This document shows, piece by piece, positions 1-11,680 of a DNA stretch of 64,000 nucleotides. Made by a program: the position numbers and the translations under genes. The stretch spans positions 34,677,312 to 34,741,311 of the forward strand of contig NC_089232.1 in assembly GCF_963924675.1 (NCBI RefSeq). The letters are read 5' to 3'. Within the stretch, counting starts at the first letter, position 1; each line of letters opens with the position of its first letter. This DNA is from Phocoena phocoena. Lineage: Eukaryota > Chordata > Mammalia > Artiodactyla > Phocoenidae. Under the pieces are notes generated by a model that was given only the letters and a program-made list of their open reading frames with translations, was not told the origin of the DNA and did not search any database.

Positions 1-725
1 GTGAAAAATTCATTCTATGACATTCTATAATACTGTGCATGGAAAATACCATTAGAGATTAGAGTTGATTTATGGGTGTTCTGTGCTATTATCGCCCCTC
101 CCCCATCTCACCCGGGCAGGAGAAATGGGCAAAAGACCAGTGAAAAAAACTATAGTTCGAACTATATTTCCTCAAGTATTTACACAGAAATGTATTTAAC
201 TTCCAGGAAGCTTCAAGCTTAGTTATCATAATTATCTCACGCGTTGATCCTGGTACAATCGTCCCTTCTCTCTATCGGTTCTATTTTCTTTTTTTAATTT
301 CTATTTTAACTACCCTAGCACTTGTGTGCTTACGTACGTGTGTTTATTATAATTCACCTTAAAGGCTTCTTCAGGAATATAAATTATAAAGACATAAAAG
401 TAAACACAGAATAATTTCCTTTCATGCATATATTTACAAACCCATAAACTCTAAGGAAGAGTGAACTGGATTTTAAAAACATTGAGAATTACTTTTACTG
501 GGTTTTTCTTTGCTCAGTTTATTCAGGGATTTTGGCCAAAGGAACCATATAAAATATGTCAAAACCAGATCCTCTTCTGGCTGCACAACTGGTTAGAAGG
601 TAAAAATTATTGACTCAGAGCACCACCAATTCAATCATGCCTGAGGGACCAGACCCTTGAAATGACTATTTCACAAGTCCTTTTTGAGGAATTACTCAGT
701 GCCTAGTTCATGGAGTATTCCCTCT
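1..725. other. Single-copy AT-rich DNA, no feature seen
   Basis: No repeat, promoter or believable reading frame could be recognised. The stretch is AT-rich with short homopolymer runs. Confidence 0.5.
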
Positions 726-729
726 CTGT

Positions 730-940
730 GCTCTTGCAACACTGTACATACAGCTCCCTTACATCATTTTACAGATTTGTGTGTATTTTCTCTCTTCCCA
801 TTTGTCCTGACTCTGAGCTTCCTGAGGGCAGACTTGCGTCTTATTTACTGTTTAAATACCCAGTTTCCAGCAATGACTGACATACAATAGGCACATAATT
901 AGGTACAGATTTTTGTGGACGAATAATTCTGTGAGGTATG
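730..940 (+). repeat. LINE-2 (L2) 3'-end fragment
   Basis: The stretch follows the order of an L2 3' end: a C/T-rich segment, then 'cttcctgagggcagac' (the clause usually reading 'gagggcagggac'), a degraded form of the 'cagtgcctggcacatagtaggc' clause, and a trailing TGAA/GAAT-like tail. It is strongly diverged, as expected for an old mammalian L2. Confidence 0.5.
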
Positions 941-2135
941 CAAAAAGGTCTTAGATACCATCCTGATTGCAAAGAGATTATCATATTTTTGTGGTTTTAG
1001 TACTTATTGTTCTGAAACAAGCAGAATGGAATTCATCCATAGTATTACTGACAACATTAAACATATGGTTTCACAAACTCACTGAAGCCAGAGAGGTAGT
1101 TTTATTTAGGCCTCCCAATAACACACATTTGTGCTTATTGAGAAACATTCTGTAGCATATGAAAAAATTCTAAATGCTTAATTAATCATTCTTACAAACA
1201 GCGCATTTTGTGCTCATGTCCTTGTGCCAACAAGATTCCACATGTGCATTTTGATTTTCCCCTAAATAAAATTTTCCAAACCCTTTTAAAAAAAAAAAGC
1301 TTAACCCATTATATTCAGATAAAAGCAGTAAAGCATGGAGTGGGCCAGCTTTATCTAATTTTCCAAACTGAATAAAATGAAGCACAAATAAATGGATGAC
1401 GAAAAGCAATGTATGTCTGACTCATCTGGCTTTCCTGTTGGCCAAGCCACTCAGGGAATTCAGCTGGGCAGGCTGAAATTCCTTGCCCATTTGGCTTCCA
1501 AGGTCAGGTAGGATGGCGCACCATCCACTGGGCAGCCCACAGCAAAGAGAGCCACACAAACCAAAAGGGAAGGAATGCCGAGCTGAACTGTCATTGACCT
1601 GCCAGACTCAGGTGTCTGTGAGCTGTGAGACACAAGTAGAGTTATGAAGAGATTATGTGGCCCTGGGTATTGCAAATGCACCACAGACTGTTTCCCCTCA
1701 CTAAAATGAAGTGATGGAGAGATACCTCAGTGGAAAAAGCAATCAGTGGTAGGGAATGATGTTCCTTACTTTTCTTTCCCCAGCCTCTCCCTCCCAATCC
1801 TTTCAAATCTCCCTTGGGTCCAATTTGGGAATTCTTGCAAAGGCTAAAGTCCAGCAGTTTAACAGCTATTAAACACGGTCATAAAGTGAAGATGCAGCCC
1901 TCGAGTTGGGCTCTTGGCAGTGTCAGAGGAATATGGCGAGCCATAGAACTCTTCTGCTGACGGGAAATAATGGAAGAGATGAAGGGACGGGCTGTGGACA
2001 AACCAGATTGGGACTTGGAGATGACGACCCACTCTGGTACTGCTATTTAGGACCTGTGAAGTATACCATTATGCATTATTAAATTCATGTATTATTGAAT
2101 CATGAGTCCTTGTTCCCTGATAAGAAATGGAGATG
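941..2135. other. Single-copy DNA, no feature seen
   Basis: A short A-run lies near 1,287. The rest has no recognisable repeat. Reading frames on either strand are under 80 codons and have no family signature. Confidence 0.5.
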
Positions 2136-2139
2136 ATTT

Positions 2140-2800
2140 CTTAGTTTAAATTAAAGCCCTGCCTCCTTATTTAAATAAAACTGCATTACTGGCTGCCTAG
2201 CATGCCAATCAGAAAGCTACATTAAGCAGGTAGGACTATACGAATTGAAAAATAATGAAACAAGACTTTTCGGCCAGACATTGTTCCCTCGCCTGCTTTT
2301 CATGACAGCGGATTTCCTACTTGCAGTTGATAAGACAACGGCAAATGAAGATAACAACATGAGAGGGAAATCATTCACTCTAATGGGCTCCACCTGTGCA
2401 GACTTCAGCTCATTTACATGGCTGCAGAAAAATTAGAAATCATGCGGCAATTAGTCTGTTCTAGATTATGCAGTGTGTCAACTGATACCACTCAGGAGAG
2501 CACTAGTGCTAAAATGGTTTCAGAAGATAAATCTGCTCTCCTATACAAACAGTTTTAATTACCTGGAAAACGGCATTGCCTATTGAGAAATCTCCACTGT
2601 GAACCTGGGCTGCTCTCCCGCTATTGGAATCAGATGTCGGGAAATTCCAATGTTTATGTAATTGACTCATATAATATTTGATGACTTGTTGAAACTGAAA
2701 TTGGGCCTTTTGGTCGGCTCCCCGATTGTTCATCAAATGCCCCTTTAATGTCTCGGTTATGGTTGGTCAGGGGAAGGGAAGTTAGATTTTTTTTTAAATG
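2140..2800. other. Candidate conserved non-coding element
   Basis: About 660 bp free of recognisable repeats and microsatellites, with evenly mixed composition and several homeodomain-type cores such as TAATTA (around 2,556). No splice-site pair with an open frame was found. The call rests only on texture. Conservation cannot be seen from one sequence, so this is an inference of low certainty. Confidence 0.2.
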
Positions 2801-4110
2801 CGTCTGTTTACTGGTACCCTTTGCTTCTCGAAACTTAGCTCTTATAAGTCTATACAAATCTGAGAATTTATCATAAAATAATTTCAAATATGGACCCTGA
2901 ATCAACTGATCAAGCAACTATGAACAACTCCTTATGAAAAAAATGTTAAGACCATTAAGGTTTTGGATTCTTAAGATAGTGGGGTACATTTTTCTGTTCA
3001 TTTGGGCCTTGAAGTATAACTTTCTTAAAAACCATCGAAAGTGTCTAGAGAAATAACAGTCATGAAAATCCAGCTTTTGTGTTTATAAGGGATCATTTAA
3101 AGATTTTACTTTGATTTGCTTATAGAAATGCTTATATATTTACACCCACTTTATTTATTTAGCCATTTTTGTTTTTATAATTGTTTCATTGGATTTGGAA
3201 GTAATGCAATCAAGTCCGGGTTAACGGAGGCATCCTTTGAGAGTTTCAGTCCTTGGGTAGGGACAACTTCTTGGGATACTGGTAGAATGTTTGTATTCTG
3301 CCTGCACCTTTAGGGAAGACAGGATCAAGGGTTCTTTTGGAAAATAGCAGGCAGGCACTTAGCATTGTCCACTAGAGTTTGCTTCCAAAGCAAACCTAAA
3401 AAATGGCTTCTGGTTGGTGGATGGCAGTAAGAGTGGGGCATGCCTTAAAAGGCAGGCAATGTGCACCTTCAGTGACGAAAGCAGGGCCAATCTTACCTAC
3501 AGATAAAGAAGGCAATCCCCTCATACAGATGGGCTTTCAGCCAGGAAACCTCTACTGGCCAAGAGATTTCTTCCAAACTTGCTCTCTGAGATTGACTTCA
3601 AGATTCTAATCCTGACTAAAGATATAGAATATCCAGGGACACTTCACACGGAACTTTACTGGTTTCCACGTTTTGTCCCAGAAGCTTTAGTCTAATGAGG
3701 GTTCTCTCAACAAAAGACCTGCAAAGACTATCAATTTAACAAAACTGGCTGTAGCCCCTTCCAAAGTAACAAAATGAATATAGTATGCTAAGGCCCTGAG
3801 ATGTCCTCTGGTAAAGAAATTTGTTGAAGCCAGCATTTTCCAGATTTATCTGAAATAAGTAAAATACTCCTTCCCACCCTTTTGTAATGGAGCACTCATT
3901 CACATCCAGTATCCAAGAAAACAACTTTGGGTCACACCCCTGCAGTCCCAGTGAATGGCCAGAGAAGGCTTTGCCTATGGACGGGAGGACACAGGACTTT
4001 AGGGCCATGGTTTATGGTGCTAGAGAGCACAGAGGCCAACTTCACTGGCCACGTGGATTTCTTTGGCTTATTTCAAAGGCAATTTCCTCCCATCTCAACT
4101 CTTACCTGCA
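2801..4110. other. Single-copy DNA, no feature seen
   Basis: AT-rich to mixed sequence. Short open frames in several phases have no recognisable protein family and no codon pattern to support them. Confidence 0.45.
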
Positions 4111-4117
4111 CAATATA

Positions 4118-4153
4118 TACACAAAGGCACACACACAGACACATACACACACA
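4118..4153. repeat. Interrupted (CA)n microsatellite
   Basis: Alternating CA dinucleotides broken by G and T, about 35 bp, between 'caaagg' and 'gccccagcc'. Confidence 0.8.
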
Positions 4154-4489
4154 GCCCCAGCCCCATCAGGTCCATCAAAGTTTAACACAATTTTGCAACT
4201 GAGGTTCCTCATGTGAGCCACTGAACACAGAAAACGTTTTGAATGACAATATTCTCATTCTCTTAAGGCTGGTATTTAATCAGTACCATTCTAGATGCCT
4301 AGGAGAGAAGCTAATTCATTACACACAATGAACACCTTACGGCATTAGGGTATAATTCTCTCCTAGAACCAGAGCACAATGACACCCTAGCAGTATTTTT
4401 AGGATAATCCGTATTTTTCTGGCAATACCTTTTCTTACTCCACCCTCCCTGAAAGAGAATGTAAAGTGCCATATGATACTGAATCAAAG

Positions 4490-4720
4490 AATGACGGACT
4501 CTTTAATCTGGGAAGGACCTTAGAGACGGTGCATTACAGGTGAGGACAGCAAGGCCCAGAGGGATGGCCCAAGTTGCTCTGGGTGACATACTGAACCAGG
4601 ACGGAATAGGACTGTTGTTCAGGTCTTCAGCCCAGAGACTGGAGTTTGTTCTACCACATCCCTGTGCTCTGCCATCACCCGGGGCCCTTCGGTAGAGGAG
4701 AGGGCAGGCCCCATTCAAGA
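4490..4720 (-). repeat. MIR-like SINE relic
   Basis: The + strand reads like an inverted MIR-class element: 'gggaaggaccttagagac', then 'gaggacagcaaggcccaga', and a terminal 'ctaccacatccctgtgctct'. The central part is diverged. MIR and MIR3 cannot be separated by eye. Confidence 0.4.
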
Positions 4721-4729
4721 CTCCTAACC

Positions 4730-5990
4730 ACAGACAGGTGAGTTTATCACCTCAGAAAAGTAGGTCACTCAGGACCCTGAAATTCAGAGAGACATGAACA
4801 GTACTGAGAATAACAAGCCACAGAAAGTCCTCAGGGGAACTGTGAGTGTCCTGGAGAGAACAGGAATCTGGGTGTAAGGCGAGTGAGTCAGGATGTTCTA
4901 GAGTCAGAGTCCTTTCATGGGTGTGAAAACTTGTCCCCTTCCACAGCGCCAACACATCAGGGGTCATTCTGTTTCTAGAAGGATGTTAAAATAGTTGGAG
5001 AGGGTGACGACGCATGGGGTGGGGGAATCTGAGCTCAGGCTGGGGACTCCAGCCAGTCCTTCCCATACACAAGGGCTGTCCCCAAGGGGGGATTCAACTT
5101 TAAAAAGTAAAAACAACAACACAACCAACTTTCTGCTTCTTGGTGCATCTATTTGATGGAATATGGAATATTCACTAGAAATAATGGTGATTCTTAAAAT
5201 AAAAACCTAGAAGTAAACTGGATTGAGAAATATTTTAAGCATAAGAACAGTGGAAGAACTATCTATGGATTTGATTACATACAATGTAAAATATTTGTAC
5301 GTTAGGAAATGTGATAAAGTCAAAGGTAAGCTGGTAAAGTGGCTTGTCATCAATATAATAGGCATGTGTTTTAACACCTTGCTGGAGGTGGGAGGAAAGG
5401 TACGCTGTGCTTTCAGAATAGGCAGCACTTGCTGCATCAGCCATATATCATCCTTTGGAAATTTGTTCTTGGCCATCACTGTTCTTTGCTCTTTAAATCT
5501 CCTGAGGTCACAAATGTGTCCTCTCACAGTTTCTTTGAGCCACTGTTGATTTCAGTTATGAGATGATCCCCACAGGCCGCACTGATATTTATAGCACATT
5601 TCATAAGATCAAAGGGTTTCAGCTTTTGCCTGCTAACTTTTATCTTCATTTCCTCAGTCACTTCAGTGAAGGCACTTGTAGTGACCTCATAATTTGCATT
5701 TAATACCCAGAATGACATTCTGCCTTTGTTTCTTTGCTGCAGGCCTGGTGCCAATACTCGTATCCCCTTTTTTTTCTAGTCATTATAAATCAAAGGGTCT
5801 GTAGAATACAATAAATCACAGAAGAGATACAACAGATAAAGTCACACCTTTGCAAACACCCTTGATTTAGTGAGTACTCTTGAGCAGGAGTTGACTGAGG
5901 GTGTTCCCAATATGGTTCCCAGAGTATATGGTAGATTCCACCATATCAGCTTCCACTGACTAAGAATATGGGACAAAGATAACATATGGA
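4730..5990. other. Single-copy DNA, no feature seen
   Basis: No repeat recognised. Around 5,210-5,550 both strands happen to be open for just over 100 codons. The two frames have no family resemblance and look like chance openings. Confidence 0.45.
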
Positions 5991-5994
5991 CTGC

Positions 5995-7110
5995 CTAGCT
6001 CTGAGCCAAGGGAGGCTCAGTCCTTCATCTTCTTCTCTATCTCCACTCACTCCCTTGGTGATCTCACCCTGAATTATGGCTCTAAATACCAGATAGTGTT
6101 GACTACTTGGAAATGTATGTCTCCAGCCCAGACTTCTCCCTTGAACTCCAGACTCATATATCCAACTGACTAATTGACATCTCCACTTGGAAGTCTAATA
6201 AACATCATAGATTGTCACCTCCCAAATGGAACTCCTGACCTCCTCATGCATGGACCCCTTCCCCATCGCAGAAAATGATAATTTCATTCTTCCACATGCT
6301 CAGTCCTCTATTTTTCTCATCCCCACCTCTGACTGAGCAGGAAATTCTGTTGACTATTATCTTCAAAATATATCTACAATCTGACCACTTCTCACCACTT
6401 GCAGGCAATTCCGCTGGTCCAAGTCCCATCACGAAATCACCTCAGTGATTGCAGTGGTTTCTAACTGACCTCTCTATTTTGCCTTTGACATCCACAGCCC
6501 AGGCTCATCATAGCAGCCAGAGCCTGTCATGTCAGACCTTTAACAAAGGCTTCCCCTGAATCGGAGGAAAAGCTCAGATCCTCACAATGGCCAGAAGGCC
6601 TTACTAGTCTGTCACCCACACCTTACCTCTTTCACACGGTCTTGAAATCACCTCTATTTAACTCACTCTGTTCAAGCTATACTGGGTTCCTTGAGTGTGT
6701 TTTTTGAACACACCAGGCATGCTTCTGCCTTGGGGATTTTTAAACATTTGTTTTTTCTTGGGCCTGGATCATTCTTCCTCCAGATATCTTCACAGCTCTC
6801 TCATCTCCCTCAATCTTTGCCTAAATGAGTCCTTCTCAGTGAGGCCTTCACAGACCACACTATTTAAAACTGTAACCCTTATCCTGATATTCCTTATTTA
6901 TTTCCTTACTTTATTTTTGTCCATGGCACTTATTCTATATGAAGTTATAACTTTACTTAATTATGTAATGTCAGTTTCTCTGCCCTAAAGTATAAACACA
7001 ATAAAGGTAAAGGTTTTTGTCTCAGTCTTCCACTGCTATAAACTTAGTGCCTGGAATAGTGCCGGGAACATAGAAGACAAACAAAAAGTGTTTGTTGAGT
7101 GAATGAATAA
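5995..7110 (+). repeat. LINE-2 (L2), about 1.1 kb of the 3' part
   Basis: L2 clauses follow in the correct order: 'tctccactcactccc', 'ctccagcccagacttctccc', 'tccaactgactaattgacat', 'ccttctcagtgaggccttc', 'ctatttaaaactgtaaccc', and the terminal 'gtgcctggaatagtgccggg' with a GAATGAATAAA tail. The tail of short TGAA-like repeats is typical of the L2 3' end. The reverse transcriptase region is not included. The element is old and many substitutions break any coding frame. Confidence 0.85.
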
Positions 7111-7744
7111 AGGAAGAAAAAAAACAACTACATATTTTTTATTTACACAAGATTAGATATTTGGGAGAGAAATATACTTATGACAAATCAGTGCTGTTTT
7201 TGTAAGTAAGGTTGACATCTGTGACATCTCAAAATCCCAATGCATTTATGTAAAAGTTTCTTTTTCATTTGGACAGTCTATTGTGGATGTTCCTGATGAG
7301 GCAGGTACCCTGAATGGCTCTCCTACAAGCAGTAACTCAGAAATCTAGGCTATTCCATCTGTCATTATCTACATCCTCAGAATCCTTGACTTATACCAAA
7401 GAGGAAATAGAGGCAGATAGACAGTTATTGCATGAAAGTTTGCATGAGATACTGCATGCGATCAGTTTGCAAATGACATACATATATGTGCTCACTTTCC
7501 TTTGACCAGCACTCAGGTATGTGGTCTCACTTAGACGCAAGGATGATGGGGAAGGAACTGGGAAAAACAGCTTAGCTGCATGCCCAGGAAAGAGTAGAAC
7601 TAGATATTGGTGAACATTAGCAGTCTTTATGATGTATAATTAGATCATATAAATTGATAAGATAAACAGTAAGCCCCTAAGAAACCCTAAATAGGCAACT
7701 CGTAGGAGAGAACATCTAAAATGCTAAGGAACATATAAAAGAAT
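7111..7744. other. Single-copy DNA flanking the L2 and the CHR SINE
   Basis: No feature recognised. It provides the target site of the SINE at 7,755. Confidence 0.5.
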
Positions 7745-7754
7745 GTTTAACATC

Positions 7755-7972
7755 AGGCTTCCCTGGTGGCGCAGTGGTTGAGAGTCCGCCTGCAGATGCG
7801 GGGGACACGGGTTCGTGCCCCAGTCCGGGAAGATCCCACATGCCGCAGAGCGGCTGGGCCCGTGAGCCATGGCCGCTGAGCCTGTGCGTCTGGGGCCTGT
7901 GTTCCACAACGGGAGAGGCCACAACAGTGAGAGGCCCGCGTACCGCAAAAAAAAAAAAAAAAAAAAAAAAAA
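7755..7972 (+). mobile_element. CHR-2 SINE (tRNA-Glu derived), complete
   Basis: Complete non-autonomous retroposon. The tRNA-like head begins 'ggcttccctggtggcgcag'. A box-A-like segment lies at about 7,767-7,777 and a box-B-like segment (ggttcgtgccc) at 7,810-7,820, the internal RNA polymerase III promoter of tRNA-type SINEs. The family-specific body includes 'gatcccacatgccgcagag' and 'caacgggagaggccacaac', followed by a pure A tail of about 26. A perfect 10-bp target duplication GTTTAACATC lies at 7,745-7,754 and 7,973-7,982. The unbroken A tail and exact duplication suggest a fairly recent insertion. It depends on L1 machinery for copying. The CHR type supports a cetacean source. Confidence 0.95.
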
Positions 7973-7982
7973 GTTTAACATC

Positions 7983-8204
7983 TATGTGCTGATTTTTGCG
8001 TAGACATAGTTTTCAAATCCTATAGGGATATACCAAGAAGTGAGATTGCTGGACCATATGGTAAGAGTATGATTAGTTTTAAAAGAAGCTGCCACTGTCT
8101 TCCAAACTGGCAGTAGCATTTTGCATTCCCAACAGCAATGAACGAGGCTCCATATCCTCACCAGGATATTGTGCTATTAGTGTTCTGGATTTGGGCCATT
8201 CTTT
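7983..8204 (-). mobile_element. Old L1M ORF2 fragment
   Basis: The + strand is antisense to the 3' part of L1 ORF2, with 'gagattgctggaccatatgg' and 'cttccaaactggcagtagc'. It is more diverged than the L1 that starts at about 8,205 and repeats the same ORF2 region seen again at 8,810-8,950, so it is a separate, older copy. Confidence 0.7.
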
Positions 8205-9140
8205 TTGTTTGTTTGTTTAATGATTTATTATATATATTTTGATTGGAGCATAGCTGGTTTACAATATTATATTACTTTCAGGTGTACAACATGGTGATTC
8301 AATATTTTTATAGATTATATTCCATTTAAAGTTATAAAATATTGGCTATATTCCCTATGCTATACAATATATCCTTGTACCTTATTTATTTTATACATAG
8401 TAGTTTGTACCACTTAATCCCTTACCACTCCCCGCTTCTCTCTTCCCACTGGTAACTACTAGTTTATTCTCTATACCTATAAGTCTGTTTTTGCTTGTTA
8501 TATTCATTCATTTGTTTCATTTATTAGATTTCACATACAAGTGATAGCCTGAAGTTATTTGTCTTTCTCTGACTTATTTCACTAAGCATAATACCCTTCA
8601 GGTCTATCCATGTTGCTGCAAATGGCAAGATATCATTCCTTTTTATGGCTGAGCAATATTCCATATATATATAATCCCATCTTTTTTACCAATTCAGCCG
8701 CAGATGGACACTTAGGTTGATTCCATATCTTGGCCATTGTAAATAATGCTGCTAGGAACATTGTGGTGCATGTATCTTTTCAAATTAGTGTATTTGTTTT
8801 CTTTTCTTCAGATATATACCCAGGAGTGGAATTGCTGGATCATATGGTAGTTCAGTTTTCAGTTTTTTGAGAAACCTCCATACGGTTTTGCACAGTGGCT
8901 GAACAAAACTTCATTTCCACCAACAGTGTACTAGGGTTCCCTTTTCTCCATCCTTGTCAACATTTGTTATTTGTGGTCTTTTTAATGATAGCCATTCTGA
9001 CAGGTGTGAAGTGATATCTCATTGTTGTACTGATTTGCATTTCCCTGATTAGTGATGTTAAGCATCTTTACATGTGCTTGTTGGTCATCTGTGTCTTCTT
9101 TGGAAAAATGTCTATTCAGGTTTTTTGCCCTTTTAAAAAA

Positions 9141-9483
9141 TTTAATTAATTAATTAATATTTGGCTGCATTGGGTCTTTGTTGCTGCACGTGGGCTTTCT
9201 CTAGTTGCAGTGAGAAGGAATGCTCATCATTGCAGTGCATGGGCTTCTCATTGTGGTGGCTTCTCCTGTTGTGGAGCATGGGCTCTAGGTGCACGGGCTT
9301 CAGTAGTTGTGGCATGCGGGCTCAGTAGTTGTGGCTTGCAGGCTCTAGAGTGCAGGCTCAGTAGTTGTGGTGCAAGGGCTTAGTTGTTCTGCAGCATGTG
9401 GGATCTTCCCAGACCAAGGATCAAACCCTGTCTCCCCTGCATTGGTGGGTGGATTCTTAACCATTGCACCACCAGGGAAGTCC
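9141..9483 (-). mobile_element. CHR-1 type SINE, long form, inserted in the L1
   Basis: On the minus strand it starts 'ggacttccctggtggtgc', continues with 'gaagatcccacatgctgcag', then several 'cacaactactgagcc' units, and ends in an ATTA-rich tail (9,141-9,160). An imperfect target duplication around TTTTGCCC lies at 9,123-9,130 and 9,484-9,491. It splits the ORF2 tail of the minus-strand L1, which resumes at 'cccattttttaatcaggt'. It is more diverged than the CHR-2 copies, with a degenerate tail. Confidence 0.88.
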
Positions 9484-9732
9484 TTTTGCCCATTTTTTAA
9501 TCAGGTTGTCTGTTTGTTTGTTGTTGATATTGAGTTATATAAGCAGTTTATATATTTTAAATATTAACCCCTTATTGGATATATAACTTGCAAATATTTT
9601 CTCCCATTCAGTAGATTATCTTTTCATCTTGTTGATGGTTTCATTTGCTGTGCAAAAGCTTTTATTTTTAATTAGGTCCCATTTGTTTACTTTAGCTTTT
9701 CTTTTCCAGCCTTAGGAGACAGATCCAAAACA

Positions 9733-10011
9733 GTGGACAGATCATCCAAAATGAAAATAAATAAGGAAACAGAAGCTTTAAATGACACAATAGACCAGAT
9801 ATATTTAATTGATATTTATAGGACATTCCATCCAAAAACAGCAGATTACACTTTCTTCTCAAGTGCGCATGGAACATTCTCCAGGATAGATCGCATCTTG
9901 GGTCACAAATCAAGCCTCAGTAAATTTAAGAAAATTGAAATCATAACCAGCATCTTTTCTGACCACAACGCTATGAGATTAGAAATGAAAACACAAACAC
10001 ATGGAGGCTAA
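9733..10011 (+). pseudogene. L1 ORF2 fragment: C-terminal part of the endonuclease domain
   Basis: An open frame of 92 codons covers the last part of the APE-like endonuclease of L1 ORF2p, the enzyme that nicks target DNA for target-primed reverse transcription. Residues near the end read SDHNAM, matching the family's SDH motif whose histidine is catalytic. The N-terminal half with the other catalytic residues is absent because the element is 5'-truncated. The frame then ends at a stop and the element soon reaches its internal deletion at 10,073. It is a non-functional relic. Confidence 0.8.
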
Positions 10012-10357
10012 ACAATACATTACTAAATAATCAAGAGATCACTGAAGAAATCGAAGAGGAAATCAAAAAATACCTTGCATTCCTATACACTAATGAGGAA
10101 AAATCTGAAAGAGAAATTAAGGAAACACTCCCATTTACCATTGCAACAAAAAGAATAAAATACCTAGGAATAAACCTACCTAGGGAGACAAAAGACCTGT
10201 ATGCAGAAAACTATAGGCACTGATGAAAGAAAATAAAGAGGATACCAACAGATGGAGAGATATACCATGTTCTTGGATTGGAAGAATCAATATTGTGAAA
10301 ATGACTATATGACCCAAAGCAATCTACAGATTCAATGCAATCCCTATCAAATTACCA

Positions 10358-11680
10358 ATGGCATTTTTTATGGAACTAAACCAAAAATTCTTAAAATTTA
10401 TATGGAGACACAAAAGACCCCAAATAGCCAAAGCAGTCTTGAGGGAAAAAAATGGAGTGGGAGGAATCAGACTCCCTGACTTCAGACTATACTACAAAGC
10501 TACAGTAATCAAGACAATATGGTACTGGCACAAAAACAGAAACATAGATCAATGGAACAAGATAGAAAGCCCAGAGGTAAACCCACGCACCTATGGTCAA
10601 CTAATCTATGACAAAGGAGGCAAGGATATACAATGGAGAAAAGACAGTCCCTTCAATAAGTGGTGCTGGGATAACTGGACAGCTACATGTAAAAGAATGA
10701 AATTAAAACACTCCCTAACACCATACACAAAAATAAACTCAAAATGGATTAAGGACCTAAATGGAAGACCGGACACTATAAAACTCTTAGAGGAAAACAT
10801 AGGAAGAATACTCTTTGACATAAATCACAGCAAGATCTTTTTTGATCTACCTCCTAGAGTAACGGAAATAAAAACAAAAATAAACAAATGGGACCTAATG
10901 AAACTTAAAAGCTTTTGCACAGCAAAGGAAACCATAAACAAGATGAAAAGACAACCCTCAGAATGGGAGAAAATATTTGCAAACGAATCAACGGACAAAG
11001 GATTAATCTCCAAAATATATAAACAGCTCATGCAACTCAATATTAAAGAAACAAACAACCCAATCCAAAAATGGGCAGAAGACCTAAATAGACATTTCTT
11101 CAAAGAAGACATACAGATGGCCAAGAAGCACATGAAAAGCTGCTCAACATCACTAATTATTATAGAAATGCAAATCAAAACTACAATGAGCTACCACCTC
11201 ACACCAGTTAGAAGGGGCATCATCAGAAAATCTACAGACAACAAATGCTGGAGAGGGTGTGGAGAAAAGGGAACCCTCTTGCACTGTTGGTGGGAATGTA
11301 CATTGATACAGCCACTATGGAGAACAGTATGGAGGTTCCTTAAAAAACTAAAAATAGAATTACCATATGATCCAGCAATCCCACTACTGGGCATATACCC
11401 AGAGAAAACCACAATTCAAAAAGACACATGCACCCCAATGTTCATTGCAGCACTATTTACAATAGTCAGGTCATGGAAGCAACCTAAATGCCCATCAACA
11501 GACGAATGGATAAAGAAGTTGTGGTACATATATACAATGGAATATTACTCAGCCATAAAAAGGAACGAAATTGGGTCATTTGTTGAGACATGGATGGATC
11601 TAGAGACTGTCACACAGAGTGAAGTAAGTCAGAAAGAGAAAATCAAATATCATATATTAACGCATGTATGTGGAACCTAG
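10358..11680 (+). pseudogene. L1 ORF2 fragment: reverse transcriptase tail and C-terminal domain, still open
   Basis: An open frame of 440 codons runs to the natural ORF2 stop. It corresponds to the end of the reverse transcriptase region and the whole C-terminal segment of ORF2p; full ORF2p is about 1,270 residues. The cysteine-rich motif of L1 ORF2p, C-x3-C-x7-H-x4-C, is intact at residues 297, 301, 309 and 314 ([18 protein letters not shown]). The first methionine is internal to ORF2 and not a natural start. The upstream coding sequence is frameshifted (stop near 10,223) and lacks the catalytic reverse transcriptase core, so no active enzyme is possible. The unbroken frame shows that this copy is young relative to its host L1. 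Confidence 0.88.

Noticed and set aside
5207..5549. Overlapping 106- and 108-codon frames on opposite strands
   Set aside because: Mutually exclusive and without family resemblance; typical chance openness.
7755..7830. Functional tRNA gene
   Set aside because: Box A and box B are present, but the cloverleaf is degenerate and the segment is the head of a SINE with an A tail and target duplications.
7774..7992. Open frames on both strands over the SINE
   Set aside because: They repeat in each CHR copy and end in poly-lysine or poly-phenylalanine from the A tail.
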